Assembly: GCF_002105155.1 (NCBI RefSeq)
Contig: NW_019028994.1
Location: 620,001-684,000, forward strand
Direction of reading: 5' to 3'
DNA: 64,000 bases
DNA from: Lobosporangium transversale
Lineage: Eukaryota; Mortierellomycota; Mortierellomycetes; Mortierellales; Mortierellaceae
Each line of letters starts with the position of its first letter. Positions within the stretch are counted from its first letter, which is position 1. Shown in pieces: positions 10,850-23,040 of this stretch. Both the position numbers and the translations under genes were made by a program. The notes beneath the pieces were generated by a model. It saw only the letters and a list, made by a program, of their open reading frames with translations. It searched no databases and had not been told where the DNA came from.

Positions 10850-11844
10850 TGACTCTCATCAACACCTTCCCTCCTTCTCCTCCATTCCCTACATTCTTTA
10901 TGAACACTGTCCAAAGGCGGAAAATTAGGAACTATAAAAGATCCAGATGAGTTACACTCATCGAAGCAAAGTACTCCAATCTACTTTTCGAATCCAGATG
11001 TGGTATGTTGTCAAATGATGCAACTTCCTGAGTTTGTTTGATGATAATTCATTACATTGAATCTTGCTAGATGATGGCACATTATTATCTATACATATTT
11101 GTAAAAATGTTTCTGTGTCATTCACCTGGCTCAATTGAGATGTTTTTTCTTTTTAAAGGTCTGGAGTACCGATTTTCCAGTCCCCCGTTTCGGCCAAGGG
11201 ACTTTCAAGCTTTGTCTTGAGAAAATCTACAAAGTATGAATGAACTTTACAGCTCACGCAAATTGTCTGTGGTCGTAACAACGGCCCTTTCTCTTTTTTC
11301 ACATTCCAGAATAGAATTTAAAAATCTTTATTTTTTTTTTTTTTTTTTTTTTTTTGCAAAATTGAATGCTTGGATGGAATAAGCATTTGACAGGTCAGGA
11401 ACTCGAATATACAACTTTTGGAAAGCCAATGAAGAGCACCTACGAGTATGCAGAGTCGGTTTTGGACAAGATTTCGCCCTTGGCTGATGGGGACAATACC
11501 AAAAGGACTGTCTATGGTTGGTACATCGCTATAGTCCATGCTTTGTTTATGTGCGTGTGTTTTTTTTTTTTTAAATATTATTAATGATATCTAAACTGTT
11601 ATTTATATTACTATTCAAACCTTCAAACTATCTCTATTTGACAGTTGTGGGTGACAATCCGTCTTCAGATATTGCAGGAGCAAATGCATATGGTTGGAAC
11701 TCGGTATTGGTCAAGACCGGGATATTTAAACCCAAGAACAATGAAAACCATCATATCCATCCTGCTACAGTAGTTGTTGACCATGTCGAGGATGCTGTCC
11801 GTTGGATTATTGAGAAGGAAAAGATGAAGACACAGAAACAATAA
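9721..11844 (+). CDS. CECR5/HDHD5-type HAD hydrolase, probably mitochondrial
   Basis: Nine exons, phase-consistent: 9721-9888, 9974-10023, 10130-10220, 10323-10547, 10652-10760, 10917-11002, 11159-11233, 11384-11516, 11645-11844. HAD motif I (VFDIDGVLVK) sits after a basic, Ser/Leu/His-rich N-terminus resembling a mitochondrial presequence. Motif II is in FLTNGGG. Motif III/IV lies in FGKPMKSTY followed by VVGDNPSSDIAGANAYGWNSVLVKTG, the metal-binding acidic motif. The order and spacing match the CECR5 subfamily of class IIA HAD proteins, whose substrate is not firmly established. An upstream in-frame ATG at 9661 would add 20 residues. Introns contain runs of T24 (10575-10598) and A31 (10818-10848). 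The 3' end faces the ammonium transporter gene across 247 bp. Confidence 0.85.
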
Positions 11845-12091
11845 ACAGTATTGGCCTGGATATTATGTCGTACCCTTTTATTATAAAATCGATGGTAGAA
11901 ATTTTACTACTTTGCACTGATGAAGATTAAGATTGGTTGGAGATACAGAGCTCATTTACTATAACAGAGTAGGAAATAGAAAATAATGCAAAGTGATTAT
12001 CCTTTCGACCATGGATATGGCCATGTTTGTCATCTTAATAAGTATGCTGCTTGCTTGATTCGCATTTTGAGAGGGCTCCCTTTTCTCCTCC

Positions 12092-13602
12092 CTAAGGATG
12101 AGAACTTTCGGCTTTAATCTCCTGTCCAAGGCCCTCAGAAGTAAGGACACCGCCCTGAGCATTGCCCACTTCAACATTGGGGTTGACTGCCTTTTCGTTC
12201 AAATGATCATAACATGCTTCACCTAGCTCGGCCAAGTCCAGACCTCTGTGTTCATGATCAGAGTGCGCTCTCAGGTTCAGGCCAGGGACCTTGTTCATGA
12301 TAATTAAGATCAAATAGGTCACACAAAAGGACCAACCCAAGCCTGCAGCAGAGTCCACGAGCTGGTAGGCAACTTGGATCCAATTCTGATCCAACCATCC
12401 ACCATTGATCACAGTCACGCCATCTAATGCTGCGATCGAGGCCTGTGCAAAGACTCCAGTCAAAATATTCCCAACAATACCACCAACTCCATGGACCGCA
12501 AAAACATCGAACGCATCGTCGTACTTGAGGTAATGCTTCAAACGGACTGCCAGGTTGCAGGCCACAGCGCCCAGGAACCCAATAGCGACACTTGAGCCTG
12601 GAGAGACGTATCCTGAGGCGGGTGTGATCGAAACTAAGCCCGCAACAGCACCAGAGCAGAATCCCAAGACGGATAGCTTGCGATCATGATGATAGTCCAT
12701 AAGGACCCAAGTCAAACCCGCAGTAGAGGCAGACAGGTTGGTCACGACACAGGCCATAGCAGCCCTCAAATTAGCAGACAATGCGGAGCCGCCGTTGAAA
12801 CCGAACCAACCAAACCAAATGAAGCACGTTCCAATGACCACATTGCTCATACTATGGGGCCTAAAATCTTTCCGATCTCCTATACGCCTGCCCAAGACGA
12901 ACGCATAGGCCAATGCGGCTGCACCGGAAGATATGTGAACGGGAGTGCCACCTGCGAAATCAAGGCCTCCCATCACAAATGACCATCCGTTACTTGACCA
13001 GGTCCAGCATGCGATAAAATCATAGACAAATGTAGTCCAAAGAAAGATGAAGACAAGGGTCGGAACAATTCGTCCGCGTTCTGCAGCAGCTCCAATGGCC
13101 AGGGCTGGTGTAAGAGCTGCGAACATGGATTGGAAGATCATGAAGACCAGGTCTGGGATCTTGGCACTACCGACTGAAGGCGCACCGAGTACACCACGGA
13201 AAAATGCATTCTCGAAATTCCCAATGAACTTGGAGCCAGATTTACTGAATGCAAGTGAATAGCCAAATAAGAACCACTAAACGATGAAATAGATGATTAC
13301 GGAGAAAAAAAAAAAAAAATGCTTTTAGGAATAAGGAGTCTTTTTTATTTTTTATTTCTTTATTTTTTTCGATTTAATGAACAAACCTGAAATGAAACTA
13401 CTGCGACAGAGCAGCAAGACAGCATGATCAACGAGAGTGCATTCTTGGATCGAGCCATGCCCGAGTAGAAGTAACCAATGCCAGGGATCATGAGCCAGAC
13501 TAGAGCTGTTGAAGTCAATGTCCATGCGATATCACCGGCATTGAACTCTGAGCCGATAGCGGCTGGGGCAGGCATAGGGGTAGCAGGATCTGATGTATTC
13601 AT
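12092..13602 (-). CDS. ammonium transporter of the AMT/MEP/Rh family (466 aa)
   Basis: Two exons on the minus strand (13602-13387 and 13276-12092) with a 110-bp intron. The protein is a polytopic plasma-membrane channel for ammonium uptake with about 11 predicted membrane helices. Family hallmarks are visible: the first pore histidine in TPVHISSGAAALAYA, the second in VHGVGGIVGNILTG, and conserved blocks GYFYSGMARSKNAL, AAAERGRI and WFGWFGFNGGSAL. The C-terminal cytosolic tail (about 60 aa, RGLDLAELGEACYDH) carries the conserved GLD-x-x-x-GE motif that couples subunit gating in this family. GATA words lie upstream (for example GATAA at 13672), the binding core of fungal nitrogen regulators, but such short words are common by chance. 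It converges on the HAD hydrolase gene. Confidence 0.95.
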
Positions 13603-15277
13603 TTGCTTTTATTTTAATTTGCTTTATTGTTTTGTTTATGACACAAAAAAAAGGGGGAAAAGGCGGTAATGGATAAAGGATATGGGACCAAGTAATAGTG
13701 ATATTGGTACTAAATGAATGTTCGACGAGCAAGAAGAGTTATAGCATCAAACAAAAGAAGGAAGGAAGGAAAAAGTGAGAAATGAAAGAGTGATGTTGGA
13801 TGGATCCATTCTTTATATTGTTGTCCTATGCGATGTTTACAAAAATAAATAAAAAAAAGACGTGTATATCACTTGGATACGCATATATTATGCTGCTGTT
13901 ACAAACTCTTTGTTTATTGGAGTGCGTTAAGAACAAGAGACAGAGGCCAAGGTTTAAACAATCAAAAAATAAAAGCCGAGACTAGAACGATAAACAAAAG
14001 CTGTTCATATCAATAAGTGGAATAAAAAGAGAGAAAAAAAAAATGCAGATGAAAGAAAGCAATCATAGAGATTCTAGCCTTTGTAATCATCTCGCAGGCT
14101 ATGTGTTGCTATTAGTTGTTTGTTTACATGTGGCCAAAAGCCCTTTGGGTCTACCCATGCCATGCAGACAAAGTAACCAAACAAAATAAAACTGAATGCA
14201 AAAAAAAAAAAAAAAAAAAAAAAAAAACGGTGTATCAGAGATAGAGAAGCGAACGGGATGCTTTTGCACAGCTGTTTAGCCGATCTAAAGCAAAGCATAA
14301 TCTAATCGTCTTTTGGCTTTTTTCAATACATTGTGCATGATAAAAACCTATCTGACTACTCATATACTGCAGTAAGCTCTACAGGCTGAAATCGTTATTA
14401 CAAAGTACATGAACAAGTATATTAGCTAGCTATTTTTTTTATATTTATTGTGTAGTTTAACAGCCATGTTTTAAAAATGTCTATCTATTCATGTGCTACA
14501 AACAGCAGAATGCGACCAATCCATTTTGACTTGCACACATGAGAGACCCTAACTGACTTGGGCGTTTTGCCTATGTCGTTTGTTTATGCATCAAGCTTCC
14601 TTCCATGACTTCCATGTGGATATTTTTCAAAAGCCAGTAAATATTATAAACACGCGTTTCTGGACAAGACGGCACCAGTAAAAACTTTGTTCATTGTCAA
14701 TGAAGTAGGCTTGCACGGACCGCACATCCCCTTCTTTCCCGAGATTCAACTTTGTTTGTCCAAGACAGCAAGACAGATTTGGTTTCAGAATTGGCGGCAA
14801 CTTCCTTTTGGTACTATAACTCACGTGCACATCTGAAGAGTCCATAACGATGGCACTCCATACTCCTTGATTCCATCTTTAATAGATTACCAACTAATAG
14901 GAGTAATATGCCGAAGTACGACGTATTCTCTGTATACTTTTTAGTCTATTTATAATGTAACTAACCCTTAGTCTTATTCCTAATTGTCGTAGCATTGTTG
15001 CTTCTACCTATATCCACGTGACTCAGCGAGGGGGGCGGAGTTTATAAGCCACAAATGCTCTTTTTTTGGTTCCTGCCACACTAAAATGAATCAGCCATTC
15101 CTTTCCAAACCAGCCCAACAACCCCACTTCATCGCTTCTCTGGACTGATTATCAATGGATTCAGATTGAATCGAATCGTTATTGACCCTTTCCTTTCCTC
15201 CCTTCCTTTCATCACACACACACACATAGACAAATACCCACATACCATATTTATATAGCATCTCCACTTGCATCATA
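13603..15277. promoter_or_regulatory. 1.7-kb divergent intergenic region between the ammonium transporter and multicopper oxidase genes
   Basis: There are no supported genes. It contains an A27-type run (about 14200-14226) and many short A/T runs. A TATATAG word at 15252, 25 bp before the oxidase ATG, lies in the likely 5' leader. A TTTATAAGCC word at about 15040 is a better-placed TATA-box candidate for that gene. Everything else is unassigned. Confidence 0.4.
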
Positions 15278-16443
15278 ATGAAGCCTAGGAATAATAATGA
15301 TACCAGGCGCACAAGGAAAAGAATGTCCTGTGCATGGTTGCTACTCTTCCTTGTCAACTTGATGACTCTAGTCCATGCAGCACCTCCTGCTTTCACCTCA
15401 ACACCCCGCAACCGTATCTTTTTCTGGAAGGTCACTACTACCACATTTGCTCCGGACGGTGTCACTCGTCCCGTCATCCTCGTTAACGACAAGTTCCCAG
15501 GGCCTAAAATCGAGGTCAACCGAGGCGACTATGTGACTGTGGTAGTTGAGAATGCGATGGATGTCCCGACTTCATTCCATTGGCATGGTCTGACCATGCG
15601 CGGTGACCCTTGGTACGACGGTGTGCCCGGTATGAACCAGTGTCCCATCCCCCCTGGTACCAATTTCACTTATGCTTTTGGCACAGACAATGTTGTTGGA
15701 ACGTATGTCCATATCACTTTTTTTTTTTTTATTTTTTTTTTATTTTTTTTATTTTTATTTTATTTTCTTTAATTTTCTTATTGAACAAATGGACAGATCT
15801 CAATCTTCATCTTTCTCTCTCCTCTCTTTTGCTTTATACAGTTTGAGAGATTAGATGAGAGGATAAAAGAATCTCTATAACTCTTTGTCTTTGCTATATA
15901 TCTTTTTCTCTTCTTTTTCCTTTAATGTACCTTTGAACGGGATTGACAAATCTGTCAAAAGCAAAACAAAAGCATCTCTCTTTTCATTTGCTTACTGCTC
16001 TTTCTCACACGGAACTAAAAAATTTTTATTTTTTATTCCCACTTTTGTTTGAATGGGCGTATGCTACAACGTCCAATAATAGACATTGGTGGCACGCCCA
16101 TTTTGAAAACCAATATATTGACGGACTGATTGGTGCCCTCATTATCCGAGACCCACCCGAGACAAACCCGTTCTTGAATGCATACGATGAAGAACGAACA
16201 GTCATTCTTTCAGACTGGTATCACCAACCTACGGGTGCATTGCTGACACAGTATCTTTCGCCAGAGAGTCATGGTCAGGAACCCGTGCCAAATAATGGCC
16301 TCATCAATGGGAAACATACCTTCAATTGTGCCAATATTCAGCCTTCTGATCTTCCTTGTACCAAGGGAGAGCGCACAGTCATTCACTTTGTACCCAATAG
16401 ACGATACCGACTCCGCATCATTAATGCAGGGTATGTCCTTTTG

Positions 16444-16483
<40 letters not shown>

Positions 16484-17580
16484 AAAGAAAAGTGTTTATT
16501 GCCCACTTTTGTTCATCTTCCGCAGCTCTCATCATTGGCTAATCTTTTTCTTTCTTTCTTTCTTTTCTTTTCTTTTCTCTTTATAGCGCTGCTGCACCAT
16601 ACTTATTCTCAATTGACAACCACACACTCCAGGTTATTGAGGCAGATGGTACGGATTTAAATCCAATTACAGTAGACAGTTTACCGATCAACACAGGTCA
16701 GCGCTACTCAGTCATTGTTACTGCCAACCAAGATGTCCAAAACTATTGGATGCGTGCAGAGATGGGCATAGATTGTTTACCCAAGACTTCCACCAATCTT
16801 GATCCAATCATCTTGGGCGAAATTCGATATCAAGGAGCTGGCACTGCGGAACCCACTTCTGTTGGTCGATTCAACCCACCACCTAATCTTGGAGAAGGAC
16901 AGGAACCCGTTGTCAATCCGGCATTTTCGGAGGCTTGTCAAGATTTGGATTTGAATAATCTTCATCCTCTGAAGCCTGAGCCGATTCTGGAGCCCATCAC
17001 AAACAGTTTTTTGGTCCGAATCTCATTCAAAAAGAATGCAACAGATAATATTGTTCGGGGTTATATGAACGATATTACCTATTCAGGAAATGCATGGAAT
17101 CCAACCATTAACCAGAATCTGGATCCGGGCGTAGTCTATGAGGTCAATCAACATGTGATGAAGATTGAACGAAGAGGAGCAGTTGTGCAAATCATCTTGG
17201 ATAATTCGCTTGGTGGTGAGCATCCGTTTCATCTTCATGGACATACATTCCAGGTGATCGCTCAAGGAGTGGGATTTTATGAGGAAGGGAAGACACCCAT
17301 CAATGCCATCAATCCACTCAGGAGAGACACAGCTACTGTACCCAAAAATGGATTCACCGTCATCCGGTTCAGGGCCGACAACCCCGGCGTATGGTCTTTA
17401 CACTGTCACATTGAGTGGCATGTCACCACAGGGTTGGTGATGCAGTTTGTTGAGCTACCGGATGAACTGCGTGCCATGGGCATTCCAAAACATGTGAACA
17501 AACTCTGTGAGGCTGGACCACCACTGGGATTCAAGGCTCATACTGGATTTGTTCCTAAACCACTGGCCCCTCCCTCATAG
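15278..17580 (+). CDS. secreted multicopper oxidase, laccase/ascorbate-oxidase-like (588 aa)
   Basis: Three exons (15278-15702, 16083-16430, 16587-17580). A basic n-region and hydrophobic core (WLLLFLVNLMTLVHA) form a signal peptide likely cut after residue 34. All four copper-binding clusters are present: HWHG at 101-104, HWWHAH at 143-148, HPFHLHGH at 470-477 and HCHIEWH at 530-536, which includes the type-1 copper Cys531. The three cupredoxin domains follow the standard order. The enzyme oxidises phenol-like or other reducing substrates and reduces oxygen to water outside the cell; the substrate is not predictable here. No C-terminal membrane helix and no adjacent FTR1 permease argue against a Fet3-type ferroxidase. 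Intron 2 contains a T33 run followed by A10. It converges on the isocitrate dehydrogenase gene. Confidence 0.93.
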
Positions 17581-18028
17581 GTCTCTTCACTGAATCCGAC
17601 TAGCATATTAATTAATATCCATACTTCTTTACTCCATCCCTCACCTTTTTTTTTTTTTTTATTTATTTATTTATCTTTTTGACTAATTCATCAAGATTGT
17701 AACAGTTTTTTTTTTACATTAGATTAGACACGTCTTCTTTGCTTTTTTATGCTATTTATAAAAAAACGATGTACTTTTAGGTTCACTTCACTTTTTTTTT
17801 TTTTTTTTTTTTTTTTTTTGGCTTTTTATTATTATTGAAGATAATACAAATGAGGGAATGAATGAGGAAAGGGGATAATAAAAAAAAAAAAAAAAAAGAA
17901 TAAAAAATAAAAAAGAATTAAAGAAAAAAGCAAAAAAAACTGTCAAAGAATGTAAAGAGACAGATCTTTTTTTTTTTTTTTTCCTTTCTTACTTTTTTTT
18001 TTCTTTTTTTTTTTTCCTTTTTTTTCTT
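17581..18028. other. convergent 3' region rich in homopolymers
   Basis: About 450 bp between two converging stop codons. It is dominated by T runs (17647-17660, about 17793-17819, about 17968-18020) and A runs (about 17880-17897). I see no gene. It probably contains both polyadenylation regions. Confidence 0.5.
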
Positions 18029-19195
18029 TTAAGCGCTACGCTTCTTTTGCAAGTTTTCAGCCAAACGATCCAAGAATTCAAAAGTATTCAAGTAGTGCTC
18101 ACGCTTCATGTCCTTGCCATGGATGATCAGGGCCAAGTCCTTGGTCATGTCACCAGCCTCGATGGTCTCGATGCAGACAGCCTCCAACTGATGAGCAAAC
18201 TCCTTCAAGGCCTCGTTGTTATCGATCTTGGCACGGAACTCCAGACCACGGGTCCAGGCAAAGATGGAGGCAATGGGGTTTGTGGAGGTCTCCCGACCCT
18301 TTTGGTGCTCACGGTAATGACGGGTAACAGTTCCGTGAGCGGCCTCGGCCTCACAGCACTGACCATCGGGGGTCAAGAGGACTGAGGTCATCAGACCAAG
18401 GGAACCATAGCCCTGAGCAACGATATCAGATTGGACATCACCATCATAGTTTTTGCAGGCCCAGACGAAGCCTCCAGAGGACTTTAACATCTGAGCGACC
18501 ATATCATCGATCAAACGATGCTCATACCAAATCTTCTTGGCCTCGAACTGCTCCTTGTAATCACGCTCGTAGATCTCTTGGAAGATATCCTTGAAGCGAC
18601 CATCGTACTTCTTCAAGATTGTGTTCTTGGTCGACATGTACAAGGGGTATGACTTTTCAATAGCGACCTTGAAGCATGAGTGAGCGAATCCGATGATGGA
18701 CTAATTAGGGGAATGATAATGGTAATAAAAAGAGGGAATGTCCCAAGGGTCATTAAATTATCTTTCTTTAACGGATCAATTCGAAGAGGTGAAAGAATTT
18801 GGATGGAAGAGATACTTTACCTCATCATGGTTGTACATTCCCATGGCAACACCGGGTCCCTCAAAGTCATAGACGACCAAGTTCTTCTTCTCCGAGCCAT
18901 CTGCGGGGGTGAAGACCAACTCCAAGCGACCGGGGCCATCGACAACGATGTCTGTGGCCTTGTACTGATCACCGAAGGCATGACGTCCCAAGATGATGGG
19001 CTTTGTCCAGCCAGGGACCAAGCGAGGGATGTTCTTGCAAAGAATGGGCTCACGGAAAACAGTGCCTCCCAAGATATTGCGGATGGTACCCTGGAGATTA
19101 ACCAGCAGAAAAAGAAAAGAAAACAATAATAACAATTGTTGATTAGGAAATGATTCCTCGTGTTTTTCTTCCTGACTAGTCTCTGTCAAATATTG

Positions 19196-19233
<38 letters not shown>

Positions 19234-19859
19234 TGTGTATAAATGCTTACGTTGGGTGATTTCCACATCTTCTTGAGCTTGAACTCCTCAACACGGGCCT
19301 CATCTGGGGTGATAGTGGCGCACTTGATGCCGACCTTGTACTTTTTGATAGCCTCAGCGGCATCAATGGTGACTTTTAAAAAGTAAAAATAAGAGCAATT
19401 AGGTTAGTACGTCATAATCAAATGGATTGGTTTGTGTGCAATTATAATGTGAGAAAAAAAGTAAATTATTCCCCACGATTAAATAAAATTGCAAGTCACA
19501 AATCACGACACTTCTGTCGGGGTTCACTTTCATTCTACTCTTCTCCCCCACGAAATCATCGTTATTTGAATGTTATAGATGTTGTGTCAGATATAATAAT
19601 AAAGTCGAACATGTCCCATATCGATCGTTATCTGATGGTGCCATTTCCTTCAGAGTCTCATCAGCCCCCACATCCCCCGCTCTTCCCATCATTAAAAGTA
19701 TTCGTATATAATTCATGTTTTATATTTAGACATTTGAAAATAATTATCACTTTAGGAGCCGACTGACCCATCGCACATTGTCAGATCATTTTTTTTTTTC
19801 CTTTCTTTGGCTACTGCTCTCTTCATAGTATCATATTAAACCATTGTTGCTGTTGTTGT

Positions 19860-19894
<35 letters not shown>

Positions 19895-20678
19895 GTTTGT
19901 TGATCAAAGCGAACGTCGGTTCCAGCAAATAAAAAAAATTGAAGAATACGACCATCTCAAGTTTTATAAATACACTTCCTCGGATCAGTAAAATCAATAA
20001 AGTGAAATAGTCAAGAATTGAGAGAGAGAAAAAGAGAGAGGGAGAGAGAAAGAGACTCACCTTGATCGTCAGTCTGATCACGGTACTCCATGCCAAGATC
20101 AAAGAACTTGATGTCAAGGTCAACATATGGGAGAATCAACTATCCAAGCAATCATATAAATGTGTATTAGAATCATTTTAAAAGACACTTGCACGAAACA
20201 ATTAGGCAATTAAGTCGCGATTTTTTTCTTTTTCTTTTTCGGGATAAACATACCTTGTCACGAATGCCGTCCCAGATGATGCGAGTCATCTCATCACCCT
20301 AAAAGACAATGGAATCATTGCAATGCAGAATGAGAGTCATGAACAAAGTGTAATGAGTAACAGAATTCTTTTTTTTTTTTTCTTCTTTTCCTTCGACTTT
20401 GACTTTGACTTTGACTGGAATAGATTTAAAGAAAGCGCAAAGATATCAGGAAAGAAAGAATTAAAAAATAAGGGTCGGCTTAATATACCTGCATCTCGAC
20501 GACGGTTCCTCCTATTGTAGGATCATTCGCGATAATAATAACATAATGATACAAGTAGAAACCGGGTCAGAATAAGCGTTATATCAATATAGGAACAAGA
20601 CAAAGAATATAAAAGAATAGTTGATTGACGAGGTTAGTTATGTTGTTACGAACCGTTGATCTTGTTGGCGTTGGTCAT
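18029..20678 (-). CDS. NADP-dependent isocitrate dehydrogenase, cytosolic type (411 aa)
   Basis: Seven exons on the minus strand: 20678-20654, 20511-20489, 20298-20254, 20139-20061, 19372-19251, 19090-18821 and 18700-18029. All are phase-consistent. The enzyme converts isocitrate to 2-oxoglutarate with NADPH production. Diagnostic blocks are [14 protein letters not shown] near the N-terminus, [33 protein letters not shown] (substrate-binding Ser and Arg residues), and the family signature [19 protein letters not shown]. There is no mitochondrial presequence; the protein starts [10 protein letters not shown], close to the cytosolic human IDH1 N-terminus. The last residues RSA make only a weak candidate peroxisomal signal. 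Exons 1 and 2 are just 25 and 23 nt. Intron 5 has an A30 run on the plus strand (T30 in the transcript). Confidence 0.95.
20392..20417. repeat. TTTGAC hexamer repeat in an isocitrate dehydrogenase intron
   Basis: About four copies of a TTTGAC unit on the plus strand, within the intron between exons 2 and 3 of the isocitrate dehydrogenase gene. Confidence 0.7.
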
Positions 20679-21645
20679 GTTGCTTTGACTGTAATGTAAA
20701 AACTAGGGTAAAGAAAAGGAGTTTGGATGAAGACTGATGGATAAAGAAGAAAGGAAGAAGAAGAACAGACTAGAAAGAGAAAGAGGAAAGAGAAGAAAGA
20801 GAAAAGAAAAAAGTGGGGTTTCTAATCAATAAAAAAAAAAAACGGGTGAATGCTCCCCCCCGCGCTGTGTATGTCGGCACAGACATTACCCAAAAGTTGC
20901 TTTTTGCCATAAATTTGTATTGTGTGTTACACGTATTCCTTGGGCTTTTCTTTATGAGACTAGCATGTACATGTACATGTTACATGTTCAGTTGGACTTT
21001 CTTCTTGTGTTCAATCTTGTTACAGGGCTTACTTTGTTTTTTTTACCCTCATTCGTCATTCCTGCTTTTTCTCATGCTGCTTGCCTGTGCATGTGTACAG
21101 TTTACATGAACATCGTACAAGCCATGCACAGATCCTCATCTTTTCTTTTTGCCTCCACAATCTGTTGTGCATCCTACGTGGGAAAAAAAAAAAAAAAAAA
21201 AAAAAAGTGTTATAACGAAATATGTGCAATCCAAAGACGATGGGCTATATGAATATTGTATAGTACATTGCTTTAAACAAGGGTTCAAATAGTAACGGGT
21301 GTTTTATCATTTAGCCAACTCGTTCTCAACTAACATCAACCTACCAAGCAACTAGTTTAAGCTCGAGCCAATAGGAATGCGTGTCTGTGGCAGAATTATC
21401 TTCGCCTCCCCGTGTTTCCACGCTTTTTTTTTTTAAAAAAAAGGATGATCGGGTGACCATGATAATGATTGGAAATAATGAAAAAGGTAGATTAAATAGG
21501 TAATACATTTAAAGCAGACGTAGATATCCGGATCTCAATGTTAATAAGCCTTCTTTTAGACAAAGGGAGTTGTGGTATTTAATAAAACTTTCTATTTCCA
21601 ATATTGGTATTAATGTAAAAAAATAAAATAATTAATGCTAATGCT
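20679..21645. other. intergenic region upstream of isocitrate dehydrogenase
   Basis: About 970 bp holding the isocitrate dehydrogenase promoter (a purine-rich stretch on the plus strand at 20700-20815) and the 3' flank of the secreted-protein gene. An A24-type run lies at about 21183-21206. An imperfect ACATGT repeat lies at about 20967-20990. The ORFs here are low-complexity readthroughs of T runs. Confidence 0.5.
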
Positions 21646-22095
21646 CTACTTGGGGACAGCTGGGACCTTTCCACAGTCATAGTACACTCTGCTGACTCCA
21701 GGCAATGAACGGTTGGTTCTCTTGACAGCATTGCCATCACAGCCCATTCCTCCCAAACCACCGTTGCCTCCACTGCCACCGCAGCCGTTAGCGTAGACAC
21801 TCATGCCCTTTGCATCCTTGCTTCCAAAGAAACCCCACTCATAGATCTGGTCCCTCTTGCCTTCACTGAACTGGACAGGGCCTCCAATCTCGAATCCTCC
21901 AGTCGACGATCCGTCGTTGTGGTAGATTGTAATAAAGTGGCAGGGCTGGTAGCTGCAGTTTCCTTGAGGAGTACAGAAGACCGGGTGGCAGTTGTTGTTG
22001 GTCATCGCGCGGATACCGACAGCAGGCTTGCAGAGAGCATGGGCAGAAGCAGCGAGTCCGAGCAAGGCAAGGGTCAAAACTTGAATGGAAGGCAT
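21646..22095 (-). CDS. small secreted cysteine-rich protein, unknown function (149 aa)
   Basis: A single exon on the minus strand. Residues 1-20 form a signal peptide (MPSIQVLTLALLGLAASAHA). The predicted mature protein of about 129 aa has eight cysteines (22, 36, 41, 47, 52, 105, 119, 141), enough for four disulfides. A glycine-rich loop lies between Cys105 and Cys119 (GGSGGNGGLGGMG). Two possible N-glycosylation sites are NCS at 46 and NRS at 128. I do not recognise the fold. It could be a cell-wall or surface protein or a small secreted effector candidate; nothing in the sequence decides. A clear TATA box lies 133-140 bp upstream, and the gene is divergent from AP-3 delta. Confidence 0.8.
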   Translation of the reverse strand: MPSIQVLTLALLGLAASAHALCKPAVGIRAMTNNNCHPVFCTPQGNCSYQPCHFITIYHNDGSSTGGFEIGGPVQFSEGKRDQIYEWGFFGSKDAKGMSVYANGCGGSGGNGGLGGMGCDGNAVKRTNRSLPGVSRVYYDCGKVPAVPK

Positions 22096-22227
22096 GATGA
22101 GATGATTGTTATAGAGGATTGATTGGTAAAGGATTGTTGTTATTGTTTTTTTTTTTTTGCTTGTTGGTGCAAGTTCAAGTGGATTGTAGGATTTGTTGAT
22201 GAGGAAATCGAAGACTTTTCGTGGTCC

Positions 22228-22235
22228 TTTTTATA
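22228..22235 (-). promoter_or_regulatory. TATA box for the secreted cysteine-rich protein
   Basis: On the minus strand it reads TATAAAAA in the context CACGTATAAAAAGGACC, 133-140 bp upstream of the ATG at 22095. Spacing and match fit a fungal TATA box with a leader of about 100 nt. Confidence 0.55.
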
Positions 22236-22334
22236 CGTGTTGAGGAGTGTTGATCCCTTTTCCCTCCCGGTGTTCTATACAATGCAAGTTTTGATCGAGA
22301 TTGTGCTAGAAAGCTATCGACATGTATGGACCAT

Positions 22335-22610
22335 TGTCTAGATCCAGGAAAAGGAAGAAGGCTCTAGGGAAGAGGCGCAAAGTGTGGAAACCTTTGTCGA
22401 GCTGCCTCTGAAAGGGCTTGAAGCTGAAGTCATGAGGCGTAGATAGGGTTCGTACCACAAGCACAAGGCACCGGAATATCGGGGTTGATCGTGGGTGCCG
22501 GAGTTCAGTCTCGAAAGCTTGCACCCCTGTATGCTGGAATTCCTACTCCCAAAAAGGGTTCAATATCCTCAATAAACAGGGCTTTGACATGGTTTGTCTG
22601 AGATTCATTT
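22335..22610. other. non-coding island of higher GC between divergent promoters
   Basis: About 275 bp upstream of AP-3 delta is less AT-rich than the surrounding intergenic DNA and lacks homopolymers. A minus-strand ORF of 72 codons crosses part of it, but its composition is unconvincing. It may be a relic of a gene or repeat, or an uncharacterised RNA. Confidence 0.25.
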
Positions 22611-22814
22611 TCATTTTTTATTTTCAATTGCACCTGCATTATCATAGACTACTGGCACGTGCTCACCTTTTTGCGCTGCATGAAACTGAATTACGAGGCT
22701 CTGTTTCCTCCATCAAGGCAAACCCTCAATTCCCAGTTCAAGTACTCTAGCAGGATCATTGGGACTTTTTTATGCAGGCGCTCTAGTCGGATACGTCACA
22801 CCAAAATTCTCGCC

Positions 22815-23009
22815 ATGAACATCAACGGATTGTTCGCTCATACGCTGACAGACCTCATTCGAGGAATTCGCCAGAACAAGAAAAACGAACAGGCTTATAT
22901 TGCAAAGGAGATTGCTGACATTCGACTCGAGTTACGACGCAATGACCCAGACCTCAAGGCGCAAGCCATTGCCAAACTTACCTATGTAAAGACTTGGGCA
23001 CTAGGAAGA

Positions 23010-23040
<31 letters not shown>

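Noticed and set aside
15278..17580. Fet3-type iron-uptake ferroxidase
   Set aside because: All copper motifs are present, but there is no C-terminal membrane anchor and no neighbouring FTR1 permease; a secreted laccase/ascorbate-oxidase-like enzyme fits better.
17880..19230. Poly-A runs as tails of retroposed LINE/SINE elements
   Set aside because: The runs occur inside introns and 3' regions of ordinary genes without target-site duplications or adjacent reverse-transcriptase or tRNA-like sequence.
20813..21252. Plus-strand ORFs of 98 and 110 codons downstream of the secreted-protein gene
   Set aside because: They are overlapping frames over T-rich and A-rich DNA with Phe/Lys runs and no family features.
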